From JALYNX01 sp963749415 (GTDB lineage Bacteria > Actinomycetota > Acidimicrobiia > Spongiisociales > ZC4RG35), in contig CAVVMG010000001.1 of the NCBI GenBank assembly GCA_963749415.1, positions 1,984,001-2,048,000 of the forward strand: a stretch of 64,000 nucleotides of DNA. The letters run 5' to 3'. The notes below the pieces were generated by a model. That model was not told where the DNA came from. It ran no database searches and saw nothing but the letters and a program-made list of their open reading frames with translations. Positions 53,155 through 61,681 of the stretch are shown here, in pieces; positions within the stretch are counted from its first letter, which is position 1, and each line of letters begins with the position of its first letter. Position numbers and translations under genes: made by a program.

Positions 53155-53284
53155 CTTAGCCCCCTCCGGCCCTTCGGGCCACCTCCCCCAACGTCGCTGC
53201 GCTCCTGGGGGAGGAAACATTTCTCCCCCCAGCGAACGGAGTGAGCGTTGGGGGGAGTACCGCCGAAGGCGGGGAGGGGGGCCT
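53155..53284. repeat. Mirror-image hairpin repeat between pafA and pafB
   Basis: Two similar modules in opposite orientation. Left: GGCCC-TTC-GGGCC (53168-53180), then CCTCCCCCA (53182-53190) pairing with TGGGGGAGG (53206-53214). Right: CTCCCCCCA (53223-53231) pairing with TGGGGGGAG (53249-53257), then CCGCC-GAA-GGCGG (53260-53272). Outer ends CCCCTCC and GGAGGGG also pair. It looks like a REP-like or cruciform element, and in RNA it would give several strong hairpins between pafA and pafB. Confidence 0.75.
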
Positions 53285-54639
53285 CACAAGCTCTCGATCA
53301 GCTTTTCCACACGCTCGTCGTAGGCCTTGAACGGGTCCTTGCACATCACCGTGCGCTGAGCCTGGTCGTTGAGCTTGAGGTGGACCCAGTCGACCGTGAA
53401 GTCCCGCTTCTGCGCCTTGGCCGCCTTGATGAAAGCTCCACGCAGCCTCGCCCTGGTCGTCTGCGGGGGCGTGCGAACCGCAGTCGCCACCTGCTCATCG
53501 GTCACCACCCGGTCGACCAGGCCCCGCGACTCCAACAGGTAGTAGAGGCCACGGTTGCGATCGACGTCGTGATAGCTGAGGTCCATCATCGACATCTTGG
53601 GGTCGGACATGGGCAGGGAGCGCCGTTCGGCGTAACGCTCGAGGAGCCGGTGCTTGATCACCCAGTCCACCTCCCGGTCCAGGATCATCGGATCCTTCTC
53701 CAAGCCGGTGAGCAGATGCTCCCAGCGATCGATGGCCGTCTGCACCTGGGGCGGGAACCCCGGGCTCCTCGCGAACCGCATGGCCCGGTCGAGGTACTCC
53801 CACTGGATGTCGAGGGCCGACAACTCCCGTCCGTTGGCGAGGCGGATCTTTCGCCGGCAGGTCACGTCATGCGCGACCTCGCGGATGGCACGGATCGGAT
53901 TCTCCAGCGTGAGGTCCCGGAACACGACATCGCGTTCGATCATCTGGAGCAGGGCGACCATGGTCCCCACCTTCACATATGTGGCGTACTCGGACATGTT
54001 GGAGTCACCGGCGATCACGTGGAGTCGCCGGTAGCGCTCGGCGTCGGCGTGGGGCTCGTCCCGGGTGTTGATGATCGGCCGGGAACGGGTGGTAGCCGAG
54101 GACACGCCTTCCCAGATGTGGTCGGCCCGTTGGGCGATGGAGAAGGCAGTTCCTCGCGGGGTCTGGGTGAGCTTGCCGGCACCGAGGAAGATCTGACGGG
54201 TGACCAGGAACGGGATGAGGACATCGACGGTTCGATGAAAGTCCTTGTGCCGGCTCACCAGATAGTTCTCATGGCAGCCGTAGGAGTTCCCTGCGCTGTC
54301 GGTGTTGTTCTTGAAGACGAAGATCTGGCCCCGAATCCCCTCTTCTTCCAGGCGCTCCTCGGCCCCCCTGACCAAGCCCTCCAGGATCCGCTCCCCTGCC
54401 TTGTCGTGGGCAACGACGTCTTCGATGGTGTCGCACTCGGGTGTGGCGAACTCGGGGTGCGACCCGACGTCGAGATAGAGACGGGCCCCATTCTCCAGGA
54501 ACACGTTCGAGGACCGGCCCCAGGAGACCACACGGCGGAACAGGTAGCGGGCGACTTCGTCGGGGCTGAGCCGTCTTTGGCCGCGCAGAGTGCAGGTCAC
54601 CCCGTATTCGTTCTCCAGCCCGAAGATGCGTCGATCCAC
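53284..54639 (-). CDS. pafA: Pup-protein ligase PafA
   Basis: 451 residues, standard length. It joins the Pup C-terminal Glu to lysines of target proteins with ATP. It starts MDRRIFGLENEYGVTC (Glu metal ligands) and has FLENGARLYLDVGSHPE, VFKNNTDSAGNSYGCHENYL and RPIINTRDEPHADAE, as in the Dop/PafA fold of carboxylate-amine ligases. GTG 54639 is probably leaderless. It lacks the Dop loop seen at 57700. Confidence 0.95.
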   Translation of the reverse strand: MDRRIFGLENEYGVTCTLRGQRRLSPDEVARYLFRRVVSWGRSSNVFLENGARLYLDVGSHPEFATPECDTIEDVVAHDKAGERILEGLVRGAEERLEEEGIRGQIFVFKNNTDSAGNSYGCHENYLVSRHKDFHRTVDVLIPFLVTRQIFLGAGKLTQTPRGTAFSIAQRADHIWEGVSSATTRSRPIINTRDEPHADAERYRRLHVIAGDSNMSEYATYVKVGTMVALLQMIERDVVFRDLTLENPIRAIREVAHDVTCRRKIRLANGRELSALDIQWEYLDRAMRFARSPGFPPQVQTAIDRWEHLLTGLEKDPMILDREVDWVIKHRLLERYAERRSLPMSDPKMSMMDLSYHDVDRNRGLYYLLESRGLVDRVVTDEQVATAVRTPPQTTRARLRGAFIKAAKAQKRDFTVDWVHLKLNDQAQRTVMCKDPFKAYDERVEKLIESL

Positions 54640-54645
54640 CCAGGC

Positions 54646-54651
54646 AGGCTA
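54646..54651 (-). promoter_or_regulatory. Putative -10 for leaderless pafA
   Basis: TAGCCT on the minus strand lies six bases before GTG 54639, with no Shine-Dalgarno, as for add and garA. Confidence 0.4.
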
Positions 54652-54670
54652 AACCGGCTCCGACCCTCCG

Positions 54671-55351
54671 TTACGACGAATCTCCGGAAGCGGCCAGCTC
54701 CTCGGCGGTCAAGCGGCGAAAAGTTCTCCGACCGTTGGAAGCATCGAGCACCCCTGCCTCCCACCCTTCGCTCTCCCGGCCTTCGGCACGACGGAATGCC
54801 TCTGCACCGATCTCGAAGGCCCGTTCCAGGGACAGGTCGTCCTCCCAGAGCTCGCCGAGCGCCTCGGTCAGCTGCTCCGCCTTGCCCCCGATGGCCACGA
54901 AGTTCCGCTCGTCGAAGAGGGTGCCGTCGTAGGTGACCCGAAAGAGGCGGTGCTCGGAGCCGTCCTCGCTGATCTCCGCGATGAGGACCTCGACCTCGAA
55001 CGGCTTCGGGTCGCGGGTGAAGATCACACCGAGAGTCTGGGAGAAAGCAGTGGCCAGCCCCATGGCGGTCACGTCGTCCCTCGAGTAGAGGTAGCCCATC
55101 AGGTCCGCCTGGCGGATCCCGGCCTTGCGGAGGGTCTCGAACTCGTTGTAGCGGCCGACCCCGGCGAAGGCGATCCGGTCGTAGACCTCACTTATCTTGT
55201 GCAAAGCGGTGGAAGGGTTCTCGGCGAGGAGGAGCACGCCGTTTGCGAAGTCGACAGCCACGATGGAGCGGCCACGTGCGATCCCTTTCCTGGCGAACTC
55301 CGCCTTGTCCCTGACCAGCTGCTCAGGAGCGACGTAGAACGGGATGGTCAC
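54671..55351 (-). CDS. prcA: Proteasome alpha subunit
   Basis: 226 residues from GTG 55351, overlapping the prcB stop as GTGA. TIPFYVAPEQLVRDKAEFARKGIARG is the N-terminal gate helix, then SIVAVDFANGVLLLAENPS. There is no catalytic Thr, as expected for alpha. It forms the outer rings of the 20S core that dock ARC. Because of a shift in prcB, prcB and prcA appear joined in one frame; this is not real. Confidence 0.94.
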   Translation of the reverse strand: MTIPFYVAPEQLVRDKAEFARKGIARGRSIVAVDFANGVLLLAENPSTALHKISEVYDRIAFAGVGRYNEFETLRKAGIRQADLMGYLYSRDDVTAMGLATAFSQTLGVIFTRDPKPFEVEVLIAEISEDGSEHRLFRVTYDGTLFDERNFVAIGGKAEQLTEALGELWEDDLSLERAFEIGAEAFRRAEGRESEGWEAGVLDASNGRRTFRRLTAEELAASGDSS

Positions 55352-56143
55352 AGGATCGCCTCCACCGCACCCTCCGCCAGCGGCCCGACGATCGACTCGT
55401 CGAGGTCGAGGACTCCGCTGCCATCGATCCTCACGACATTGGGGATATATGCCGCGCAACAAGTCGGGCCCGCCGGTCGCCGTGTCCTCCTGGGATGCGG
55501 CCACCAGTGCCTTGACAGCGAGGTCGGCTGCCTCCTCGGCGGTGAGGTCCTCGCGATAGGTGGTGCGGAGGAAGGACTTGGCGAGACGGGCTCCCGATCC
55601 GGTGCTTCCGAAGTCGGTCTCCTCGTAGCGGCCGCCCACCACGTCGTAGCTGTAGAGCCGGCCCCGGGACTCCTTTTCGTCAAAGCCGGCGAACAGAGGG
55701 ACTACCACCAGCCCTTGGAAGGCGAGAGGGAGCTGGCTGCGGACGAGGCGGGCCAGGAAGGACGCCTTGCCCTCCAAGGAGAGACGCACGCCCTCGATCT
55801 TCTCGTAGTGCTCCAGTTCGACCTGGAAGAGCTTGACCATCTCGATGGCGAGACCTGCGGTGCCTGCGATGGCGACGGCGGAGTACCGGTCGGTGGGAAA
55901 CACCTTGCGAATCCTGCGGTGGGCCACGAGATGGCCCTCGGTGGCCCGCCGGTCGCCGGCCATGACCACGCCGTTGTCGAACCGAAGTGCGAGGACCGTG
56001 GTGCCCTCAGGCGCCGACAACGCCCCTTCGCCACCCCTTGTCGGCCATGTGGGGCGCGCCCCCATGGAGTCGAGGAGATCGGTGAAGCTGGCCCCGGGAA
56101 CCGGGGCATCGAGGGGCAAGGGCCCCCGCGACCGATCGATCAC
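55348..56143 (-). CDS. prcB: Proteasome beta subunit (frameshifted as sequenced)
   Basis: A propeptide of 47 residues ends before the catalytic Thr48 in SAPEGTTVLALRFDNGVVMAGDRRAT. It forms the inner proteolytic rings. The frame shifts at a G4 run (55441-55444, CCCC on the coding strand): ATGGPDLLRGIYP is followed in the next frame by NVVRIDGSGVLDLDESIVG and ends AEGAVEAIL at 55348. One extra C explains it. GTG start overlaps pup by 4 bp. Confidence 0.93.
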
Positions 56144-56334
56144 TCCCCGCCTTTCTGCACATAGTTCTTGACGAATTCCTCGGCGTTTTCTTCGAGTACC
56201 TCGTCGATCTCGTCGAGAAGGTCGTCGAGTGCTTCGAGGTCGGCCTCGCTCTCGATCTTCGAGGCGGCCTGCTCCTGGTCGTCTTCTTGTTCTTTGTCCC
56301 GTCCCTTGGATTGGGACTGTTCCCGATCGGACAT
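56140..56334 (-). CDS. pup: Prokaryotic ubiquitin-like protein Pup
   Basis: 64 residues, disordered and charged with one helical stretch (LEALDDLLDEIDEVLEENAEEF) that binds the ARC coiled coil. It ends KGGE, so the terminal Glu is encoded directly and deamidation of a GGQ end by Dop is not needed before ligation. Mycobacterial Pup ends GGQ. It sits between dop and prcB. Confidence 0.95.
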   Translation of the reverse strand: MSDREQSQSKGRDKEQEDDQEQAASKIESEADLEALDDLLDEIDEVLEENAEEFVKNYVQKGGE

Positions 56335-56341
56335 CTTCAGA

Positions 56342-57811
56342 TCACCCTCCTAAGCGGCGCAACAAGTCGGCCGCGTCTTCGGCTTGGTCGAGGATCTCAC
56401 CGACCAAATCGGCATCTCCTCGCAGCGGTTCCATCATAGGAACCCGCTTCAGATGCGATTCACCAACATCGAACACCAGGGAGTCCCAATTGGCGGCGAC
56501 CAGGGCCTTGGAGAAATCGCTGACACACCGACCCCGGAAATAGGCCCGGGTCCTGGTCGGGGGCTCCGTCGTTGCCCGATCGATCGCCTCGTCGTCGAAG
56601 AGGCGGCGCATACGGCCCCGTGCGGCCAAGCGGTTGTAGAGGCCGCGCTCGGGGTCGACATCGTGGTATTGGAGATCGAGGGCCCTCAGCTTGACATCTG
56701 ACCATTCCAACCCGTCCCGCTCCACGTAGCCTTCGAGGAGCCGCTTCTTCGCCACCCAGTCCAGGGTGTCGGCGAGGCTCATCACGTCGTCTTCGAGGGC
56801 TGTCAGGACCCGCTCCCACTCGGTGATCAGCTGGCCCCAGACCGGATCGTCCAACTCCTTCTCCACATACTTGGAGAGCCACTCCAGGTATCGGCCCTGA
56901 AGCTCGAGCGCCGTGGCCGAACCCCCTCCGTCGAGCTCGAGAGGGCGCCCCAGGGTGAGGTCGTGGCTCACCTTCCAGCACGATTCGACGGGATCGAACA
57001 GATCGAGCGGATCGGGCAGAGCCCCATCTTCCAGGGCGGCCAGCATGAGGGCGGTGGTCCCCAGTTTGAGGAAGTTCTGGGGCTCGGAGAGATTGGCGTC
57101 GCCGATGATCACGTGCAGGCGACGGTATTTCGAGGGGTCACCGTGGGGCTCGTCCCGGGTGTTGATGATCGGGCGCTTGAGGGTCGTCTCCAACCCCACC
57201 TCTTCTTCGAAGAAGTCGGCGCGCTGCGTGATCTGAAAGTCGGCATCGGGCCGGTCGTTCTCGGAGCCGACCTTGCCGGCACCGGTGAAAACCTGGCGGG
57301 TCACCAGAAACGGGGTGGCGTACCGGATGACCTCGCCGAACGGCGTCTCCCGGGACAACAGGTAGTTCTCATGCGCACCGTAGGAGTTGCCCTTGCCGTC
57401 CGAGTTGTTCTTGTAGAGGGAGACCCGTTTTCCGGCGAAGTTGCTGGCGGCTTCGACCGCGGCGTGCATGACCCGCTCTCCGGCTTTGTCGTAGAGCGCA
57501 GCCTCGAGAGGGTCATACGACTCCGGCGCCGAGTACTCGGGGTGGGCGTGGTCCACATAGAGACGGGCTCCGTTGGAGAGAACGGAGTTGACCACCGCGC
57601 CCTCGGGGTCGACCACACCAAAAGAGTCATGGCCGAAGCCGCGGGCGTCCCTGCCTGGCGACTCCTCCTCGTACGACCACTGGATCTTGACCCTGGTGCC
57701 TGGATAGCTGTTGACCACCAGAGAGGAGGCAACCGCAGGGTTGAAGCCGGTGTCTCCCCTGACCACGATCCCGTATTCGGTCTCCGTTCCCAGGACCTTG
57801 TGGATCGCCAT
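56342..57811 (-). CDS. dop: Deamidase/depupylase Dop
   Basis: 489 residues. Same fold as PafA: starts VLGTETEYGIVVRG, then FGVVDPEGAVVNSVLSNGARLYVDHAHPEYSAPE, SLYKNNSDGKGNSYGAHENYL and RPIINTRDEPHGDPSKYRRLH. The extended segment SSLVVNSYPGTRVKIQWSYEEESPGRDARGF is the Dop loop absent from PafA. With a GGE-ending Pup its main job here would be depupylation and Pup recycling. It overlaps arc by one base. Confidence 0.94.
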   Translation of the reverse strand: MAIHKVLGTETEYGIVVRGDTGFNPAVASSLVVNSYPGTRVKIQWSYEEESPGRDARGFGHDSFGVVDPEGAVVNSVLSNGARLYVDHAHPEYSAPESYDPLEAALYDKAGERVMHAAVEAASNFAGKRVSLYKNNSDGKGNSYGAHENYLLSRETPFGEVIRYATPFLVTRQVFTGAGKVGSENDRPDADFQITQRADFFEEEVGLETTLKRPIINTRDEPHGDPSKYRRLHVIIGDANLSEPQNFLKLGTTALMLAALEDGALPDPLDLFDPVESCWKVSHDLTLGRPLELDGGGSATALELQGRYLEWLSKYVEKELDDPVWGQLITEWERVLTALEDDVMSLADTLDWVAKKRLLEGYVERDGLEWSDVKLRALDLQYHDVDPERGLYNRLAARGRMRRLFDDEAIDRATTEPPTRTRAYFRGRCVSDFSKALVAANWDSLVFDVGESHLKRVPMMEPLRGDADLVGEILDQAEDAADLLRRLGG

Positions 57812-59538
57812 CAGAGATACTGGCCCGGGGAGACCTTCTCGATCATGCGGCTCTCTTCATCGCCACCGACCAGGGTGCGGACATAGATGATCCGCTCGCC
57901 CTTCTTGCCCGAGACCCGCGCCCAGTCGTCAGGGTTGGTGGTGTTGGGCAGGTCTTCGTGCTCCTTGAACTCCTGTTTGATGGCGTCGATGAGGTCCTGC
58001 TGGCGGACCCCCGGGGTGTTCCCCGCGATCTGACGCTTGATGGCGTCCTTCTTCGCCCGGCGCACGATGTTCTCGATCATCGCTCCCGAGGCAAAGTCCT
58101 TGAAGAAGAGGATCTCCCGGTCACCCGACGCATAAGTGACCTCCAGGAAGCGGTTCTCGTCCGCCTCGCTGTACATCGCATCCACGGTGGCGGTGATCAT
58201 CCCGGCGATGAGGCCGGCCCGGTCACCGTCGATTGCAGCCAGCTCTTCCGCGTCCAGCGGCATTTCCTCGCCCAGGTAGATGCGGAAGATCTCGCGGGCT
58301 GCGGAGGGATCGGGACGATGGATCTTGATCTTGACGTCGAGCCGGCCCGGGCGGAGGATCGCCGGGTCGATCAGGTCCTCACGGTTGGAGGCCCCGATCA
58401 CGACCACGTTCTTCAAAGCCTCGACACCGTCGAGCTCGGAGAGGAGCTGGGGCACGATCGTCGACTCCACGTCGGAGCTGATCCCGGTGCCCCTGGTCCG
58501 GAACAGCGAGTCCATCTCGTCGAAGAAGACGATGACCGGCACGCCCTCATCGGACTTCTCCTTGGCCCGTTGGAAAATGAGCCGGATCTGGCGCTCGGTC
58601 TCCCCCACCCACTTGTTGAGCAGCTCGGGGCCCTTGATGTTGAGGAAGTAGGAGCGAACATCGGGGTTCCCGGTGCGCTCCGAGACCTTCTTGGCGAGGC
58701 TGTTGGCCACCGCCTTGGCGATGAGCGTCTTCCCGCATCCAGGCGGCCCGTAGAGCAGGATGCCCTTGGGAGGGTCGAGCTGGTATTCGCGGAACAGGTC
58801 GCGGTGCATGTACGGCAGCTCCACCGTGTCCCGGATCTGCTCGATCTGGTCGGCGAGCCCGCCCACGTCTTCGTAGGTGATGTCGGGCACTTCCTCGAGC
58901 ACCAGTTCCTCGACCTCCGGACGCTCCATTTTCTCCAGGATGAGCCCGGTCTTGGTGTCGATCCGCACGTAGTCGCCGGGGCGGAGCTTGACGTCCATCA
59001 TCGTCTCGGAGCGACTGAGGACCTTCTCCTCGTCGGCATGGGCGATGACCACGACCCGACCGTCGGAGAGGGTCTCCCTCACCCGGAGAACGTCACCTGC
59101 GGGCTCGAAATGGCGGACATCGATGATGTTGAAAGCCTCGTTGAGCAGGATCTCCTGGCCAACCAGGAGCTTCTTGACCTCGACGTTGGGTTGGGCGGCG
59201 ACACGGAGCTTCCGGCTTCCGGTCAAGATGTCGATTGTCCCATCGTCGTTGACCTGGAGGACCGTCCCGAAGTTGTTGGGGGGCGCCGTGAGCTTCTCCA
59301 CCTCTTCGCGGAGGACGCCGAGTTGCTCCCGCGCTTCCTCGAGCACCGCGGAGAGCTTGTCGTTCTGGGAGACCGCCCGATCGAGCCGCTCTCTGGTGCG
59401 AAGCAGCTCGGTCTCGAGGTCGTCGACCCGTCCCGGTGTCTCACGAAGGCGGCGACGCAGGACGGCAATCTCCTCTTCCAGGGCGGTGATCACGCCCCGC
59501 AGCTGAGCGGCGTCGTCCGGTCTGCGTCCTTCGTCCAC
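57811..59538 (-). CDS. arc: Proteasome-associated AAA+ ATPase ARC (Mpa)
   Basis: 575 residues. N-terminal coiled coil (residues about 10-90) captures Pup, then two OB-fold segments, then AAA+ with Walker A GPPGCGKTLIAKAVANS, Walker B VIVFFDEMD and ILRPGRLDVKI fingers. The C-terminus ends GQYL, the docking tail that binds the proteasome alpha ring. GTG start with AGGAGG six bases upstream. First gene of the arc-dop-pup-prcB-prcA unit. Confidence 0.96.
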   Translation of the reverse strand: MDEGRRPDDAAQLRGVITALEEEIAVLRRRLRETPGRVDDLETELLRTRERLDRAVSQNDKLSAVLEEAREQLGVLREEVEKLTAPPNNFGTVLQVNDDGTIDILTGSRKLRVAAQPNVEVKKLLVGQEILLNEAFNIIDVRHFEPAGDVLRVRETLSDGRVVVIAHADEEKVLSRSETMMDVKLRPGDYVRIDTKTGLILEKMERPEVEELVLEEVPDITYEDVGGLADQIEQIRDTVELPYMHRDLFREYQLDPPKGILLYGPPGCGKTLIAKAVANSLAKKVSERTGNPDVRSYFLNIKGPELLNKWVGETERQIRLIFQRAKEKSDEGVPVIVFFDEMDSLFRTRGTGISSDVESTIVPQLLSELDGVEALKNVVVIGASNREDLIDPAILRPGRLDVKIKIHRPDPSAAREIFRIYLGEEMPLDAEELAAIDGDRAGLIAGMITATVDAMYSEADENRFLEVTYASGDREILFFKDFASGAMIENIVRRAKKDAIKRQIAGNTPGVRQQDLIDAIKQEFKEHEDLPNTTNPDDWARVSGKKGERIIYVRTLVGGDEESRMIEKVSPGQYL

Positions 59539-59570
59539 TGGCTTCCTCCTGGCCTGGTCGCCTTCAGGTC

Positions 59571-59576
59571 AGTATA
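59571..59576 (-). promoter_or_regulatory. -10 element for arc operon
   Basis: TATACT on the minus strand, 33 bases before the arc GTG and a good match to consensus. The -35 is not clear. Confidence 0.5.
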
Positions 59577-59617
59577 CGAACGGCTGTCTCTAGTTCTTCG
59601 GGTTCGTCACACCACCG

Positions 59618-60421
59618 CTAAAGCGGTTCCCCAGCGGGCCCCGGCGCCGGATCGACCCGGCGCATGAACACCAAAAACCCGGTGTGGCCGATCATCGAGT
59701 GCTCGGGGCGCACCGACCTCCCTGCCACGTTCCAGTCTCTCACCAGGAACTCTTTGACCTCGATCCCGGCGAAGCGCCCATCGGCCGAGGCCTGTTCGAC
59801 CAGGGTCTGGATCTGGGGCACGGTCGGCAGATAGGCACAGATCACTCCCCCGCCGGGCTGATGTCGCCCCGCGGCATCCAGGATCCGCCAGGGCTCGGGG
59901 AGGTCGAGGATGATCCGATCCGGTGCGACAGCGCTCCACGTGCTCGACCACATCTCCGACCACCAACTCCAGGTTGGGGGGATCTCCCCGTACCAGCGCT
60001 CGATCGCCTTCCGGGCGTGCGCGGCATGGTCATCCCGGGCCTCGACGCTCACCACCCTTCCGGCCGGACCGACGGCGCGGGACAAGCCCAAGGTGAGCGC
60101 ACCGGAGCCGGTCCCGGCCTCGAGCACCGTTTGCCCGGGGGCGATGTCTGCGTAGACCAGGATCGGGCCCAGATCCTTGGGGTAGACCACCTGGGCGCCG
60201 CGTTTCATCTTCAGGACGTAGTCGGCGAGCCGGGGGCGGATCAGCAACAGGCTGCCCCCACTCGACGACTCGACCCAAGACCCGTCCTCCCGGCCGATCA
60301 GGTCGCGGTGCGAGATCGAGCCCTGGTGATATTGAAAGGTCCGCTCCGGATCGAGCTTCAGGAGGAACTGGCGCCCCTTGGCGTCGATGAGGAGCGCAGG
60401 GTCACCAGCGACGAATGGCAT
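59618..60421 (-). CDS. trmI: tRNA (adenine-58-N1)-methyltransferase TrmI (two compensating frameshifts)
   Basis: 267 residues as read. Makes m1A58 in tRNA, often linked to the proteasome block in actinobacteria (Rv2118c). Motifs: DLIGREDGSWVESSSGGSLLLIRPRLADYVLKMKRGAQVVYPKDLGPI, VLEAGTGSGALTLGLSRAVG, DRIILDLPEPW. Between 59931-59935 and the G6 run 59976-59981 the frame is off: the real sequence is NLELVVGDVVEHVE, obtained by adding one base at the G6 run and removing one near 59933. The ATG overlaps the stop of the microprotein. Confidence 0.92.
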   Translation of the reverse strand: MPFVAGDPALLIDAKGRQFLLKLDPERTFQYHQGSISHRDLIGREDGSWVESSSGGSLLLIRPRLADYVLKMKRGAQVVYPKDLGPILVYADIAPGQTVLEAGTGSGALTLGLSRAVGPAGRVVSVEARDDHAAHARKAIERWYGEIPPTWSWWSEMWSSTWSAVAPDRIILDLPEPWRILDAAGRHQPGGGVICAYLPTVPQIQTLVEQASADGRFAGIEVKEFLVRDWNVAGRSVRPEHSMIGHTGFLVFMRRVDPAPGPAGEPL

Positions 60422-60513
60422 CAGAAGATGGCGAACACCGACACGACCAAACCAAGCACCATTCCGATGATCACGATCCAAACGATGATCTGAACGAGCT
60501 TCTTGTTGTCCAT
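60421..60513 (-). CDS. 30-residue membrane microprotein (DUF4044-like)
   Basis: 30 residues: MDNKKLVQIIVWIVIIGMVL then a hydrophobic end. One membrane helix with a charged N-terminus, resembling small actinobacterial DUF4044 proteins. Its TGA overlaps the trmI ATG (TGATG), so the two are coupled, as small leader-like proteins often are. Function unknown. Confidence 0.6.
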   Translation of the reverse strand: MDNKKLVQIIVWIVIIGMVLGLVVSVFAIF

Positions 60514-60551
60514 GGTGGTTGAATCGGGCTCCTGGAGACAACGGTAGACAG

Positions 60552-60809
60552 ATGAAGCGCCTCATCGATTGGATGGTCGGGTCGCCGAACTGGGGCCGAG
60601 CCGGCCTGGATCGGACCCTGAGCGGCCTGCGCCGCGGGGACCAGCGCGACCTCTATCTCGGGCTCGGGCTCGCCGCGCTGTCCTTGGCCCGCCGTACCGG
60701 GCCGCAGAAACGGCTCATCTATCGGAAGTCGGTGCGTCCTGGGTCCGCGATCGTGATCCATCACCGGCGAGTCGGAGACCCCAAGATCGAAGTCATCAAA
60801 CCGCGCTGA
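60552..60809 (+). CDS. Small conserved protein of unknown function
   Basis: 85 residues from ATG 60552, divergent from the microprotein (38 bp apart). A basic, Arg-rich protein with a hydrophobic middle (LYLGLGLAALSLA) and end IVIHHRRVGDPKIEVIKPR, so probably membrane associated. No family recognised. The following lipoprotein starts 37 bp later in the same direction. Confidence 0.6.
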   Translation: MKRLIDWMVGSPNWGRAGLDRTLSGLRRGDQRDLYLGLGLAALSLARRTGPQKRLIYRKSVRPGSAIVIHHRRVGDPKIEVIKPR

Positions 60810-60846
60810 GCCGGAACCAGACCATCCGCCGGAGCGTCGAACACTC

Positions 60847-61671
60847 ATGAAGGCGTGGCTCTCACTTGTCGCCCTGAGCCTGGTGCTGACCGCCTGTGGT
60901 GAGCCGGCACCTGCGGGCCCCGCACCCACTGCTCCCACCTCCACAACCGCGACCACCACCAACCAAGACACCGTCGCGTTGCGCGTCTTCCAGGACCAGC
61001 GGACCTGCTGCTACACCGAGGGCCAGGTGTCGTTTTTCTCGGTGAATGGCGTGGACTACGAGATCCGACCGAGCCGAATTGGGCTGATCCCGTTGATCGA
61101 GGTCCACGTCCCCACCGGGAGCATCGAAATCGAAAGCTGGCAGCAACCCTGCTCCGGCAACTGTGGCTTCCTCGACCCGCCCGCCAACCAATGCTCGATG
61201 GCGATCGATGCGACCGGCGCCCAGACCTTGCATCTCCTCGTCTCTTTCGAGCCGGGACCCGACCCCTGTGAGCTCACCATGCTCCAGGAAGACCCCGCGA
61301 CCTCGGTGCCACTCGCATTCGGATTCCGAGCTCCCCTGCCTGCTTGCGGCGAGGACTTCACGATGCAGATGGCGATGTTCGGCGAAGGGGTCCGGGAGAG
61401 CCCCGAGCGTCGGTGCTTCGTCGATGCCCATCTGGCAGGAGAACCGGCAGAGCTGAGCGCATACGAGCCGCCCGATCCCAATGCGGAGACCGACGACGTG
61501 CTCGATCTCATCTTCTACCGCACCCAGCCGGATCAGGCAGTGGAGGTCATCGTCAACGTCGGCCCCGCGTTCGAAGAGTGGCTCGCCTATCGATGTGAGC
61601 TCCTGCGCGAGATCGATGGCCCGGCATTGTTCGCCCTCGAGGAGTGCTCGGAACCGCAGCCGCTCGAATAG
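60847..61671 (+). CDS. Putative lipoprotein with cysteine-rich domain
   Basis: 274 residues. Signal peptide with lipobox LTAC (Cys17), then a Pro/Thr-rich linker (GPAPTAPTSTTATTTN) and a domain with many Cys: RTCCYTEG, QQPCSGNCGF, NQCSM, DPCELT, LPACGED, RRCFVD, YRCELL and EECSE. Probable disulfide-bonded surface protein. No family recognised. Confidence 0.7.
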   Translation: MKAWLSLVALSLVLTACGEPAPAGPAPTAPTSTTATTTNQDTVALRVFQDQRTCCYTEGQVSFFSVNGVDYEIRPSRIGLIPLIEVHVPTGSIEIESWQQPCSGNCGFLDPPANQCSMAIDATGAQTLHLLVSFEPGPDPCELTMLQEDPATSVPLAFGFRAPLPACGEDFTMQMAMFGEGVRESPERRCFVDAHLAGEPAELSAYEPPDPNAETDDVLDLIFYRTQPDQAVEVIVNVGPAFEEWLAYRCELLREIDGPALFALEECSEPQPLE

Positions 61672-61681
61672 CGGCGCACCT

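Noticed and set aside
54671..56143. Natural proteasome beta-alpha fusion
   Set aside because: The normal beta C-terminus and GTGA overlap are present in the adjacent frame; one extra C explains the fusion.
57958..59667. Long plus-strand open frame opposite arc
   Set aside because: It is the mirror of the ARC gene, with no family motif, no ribosome site and codon use forced by the GC-rich opposite strand.
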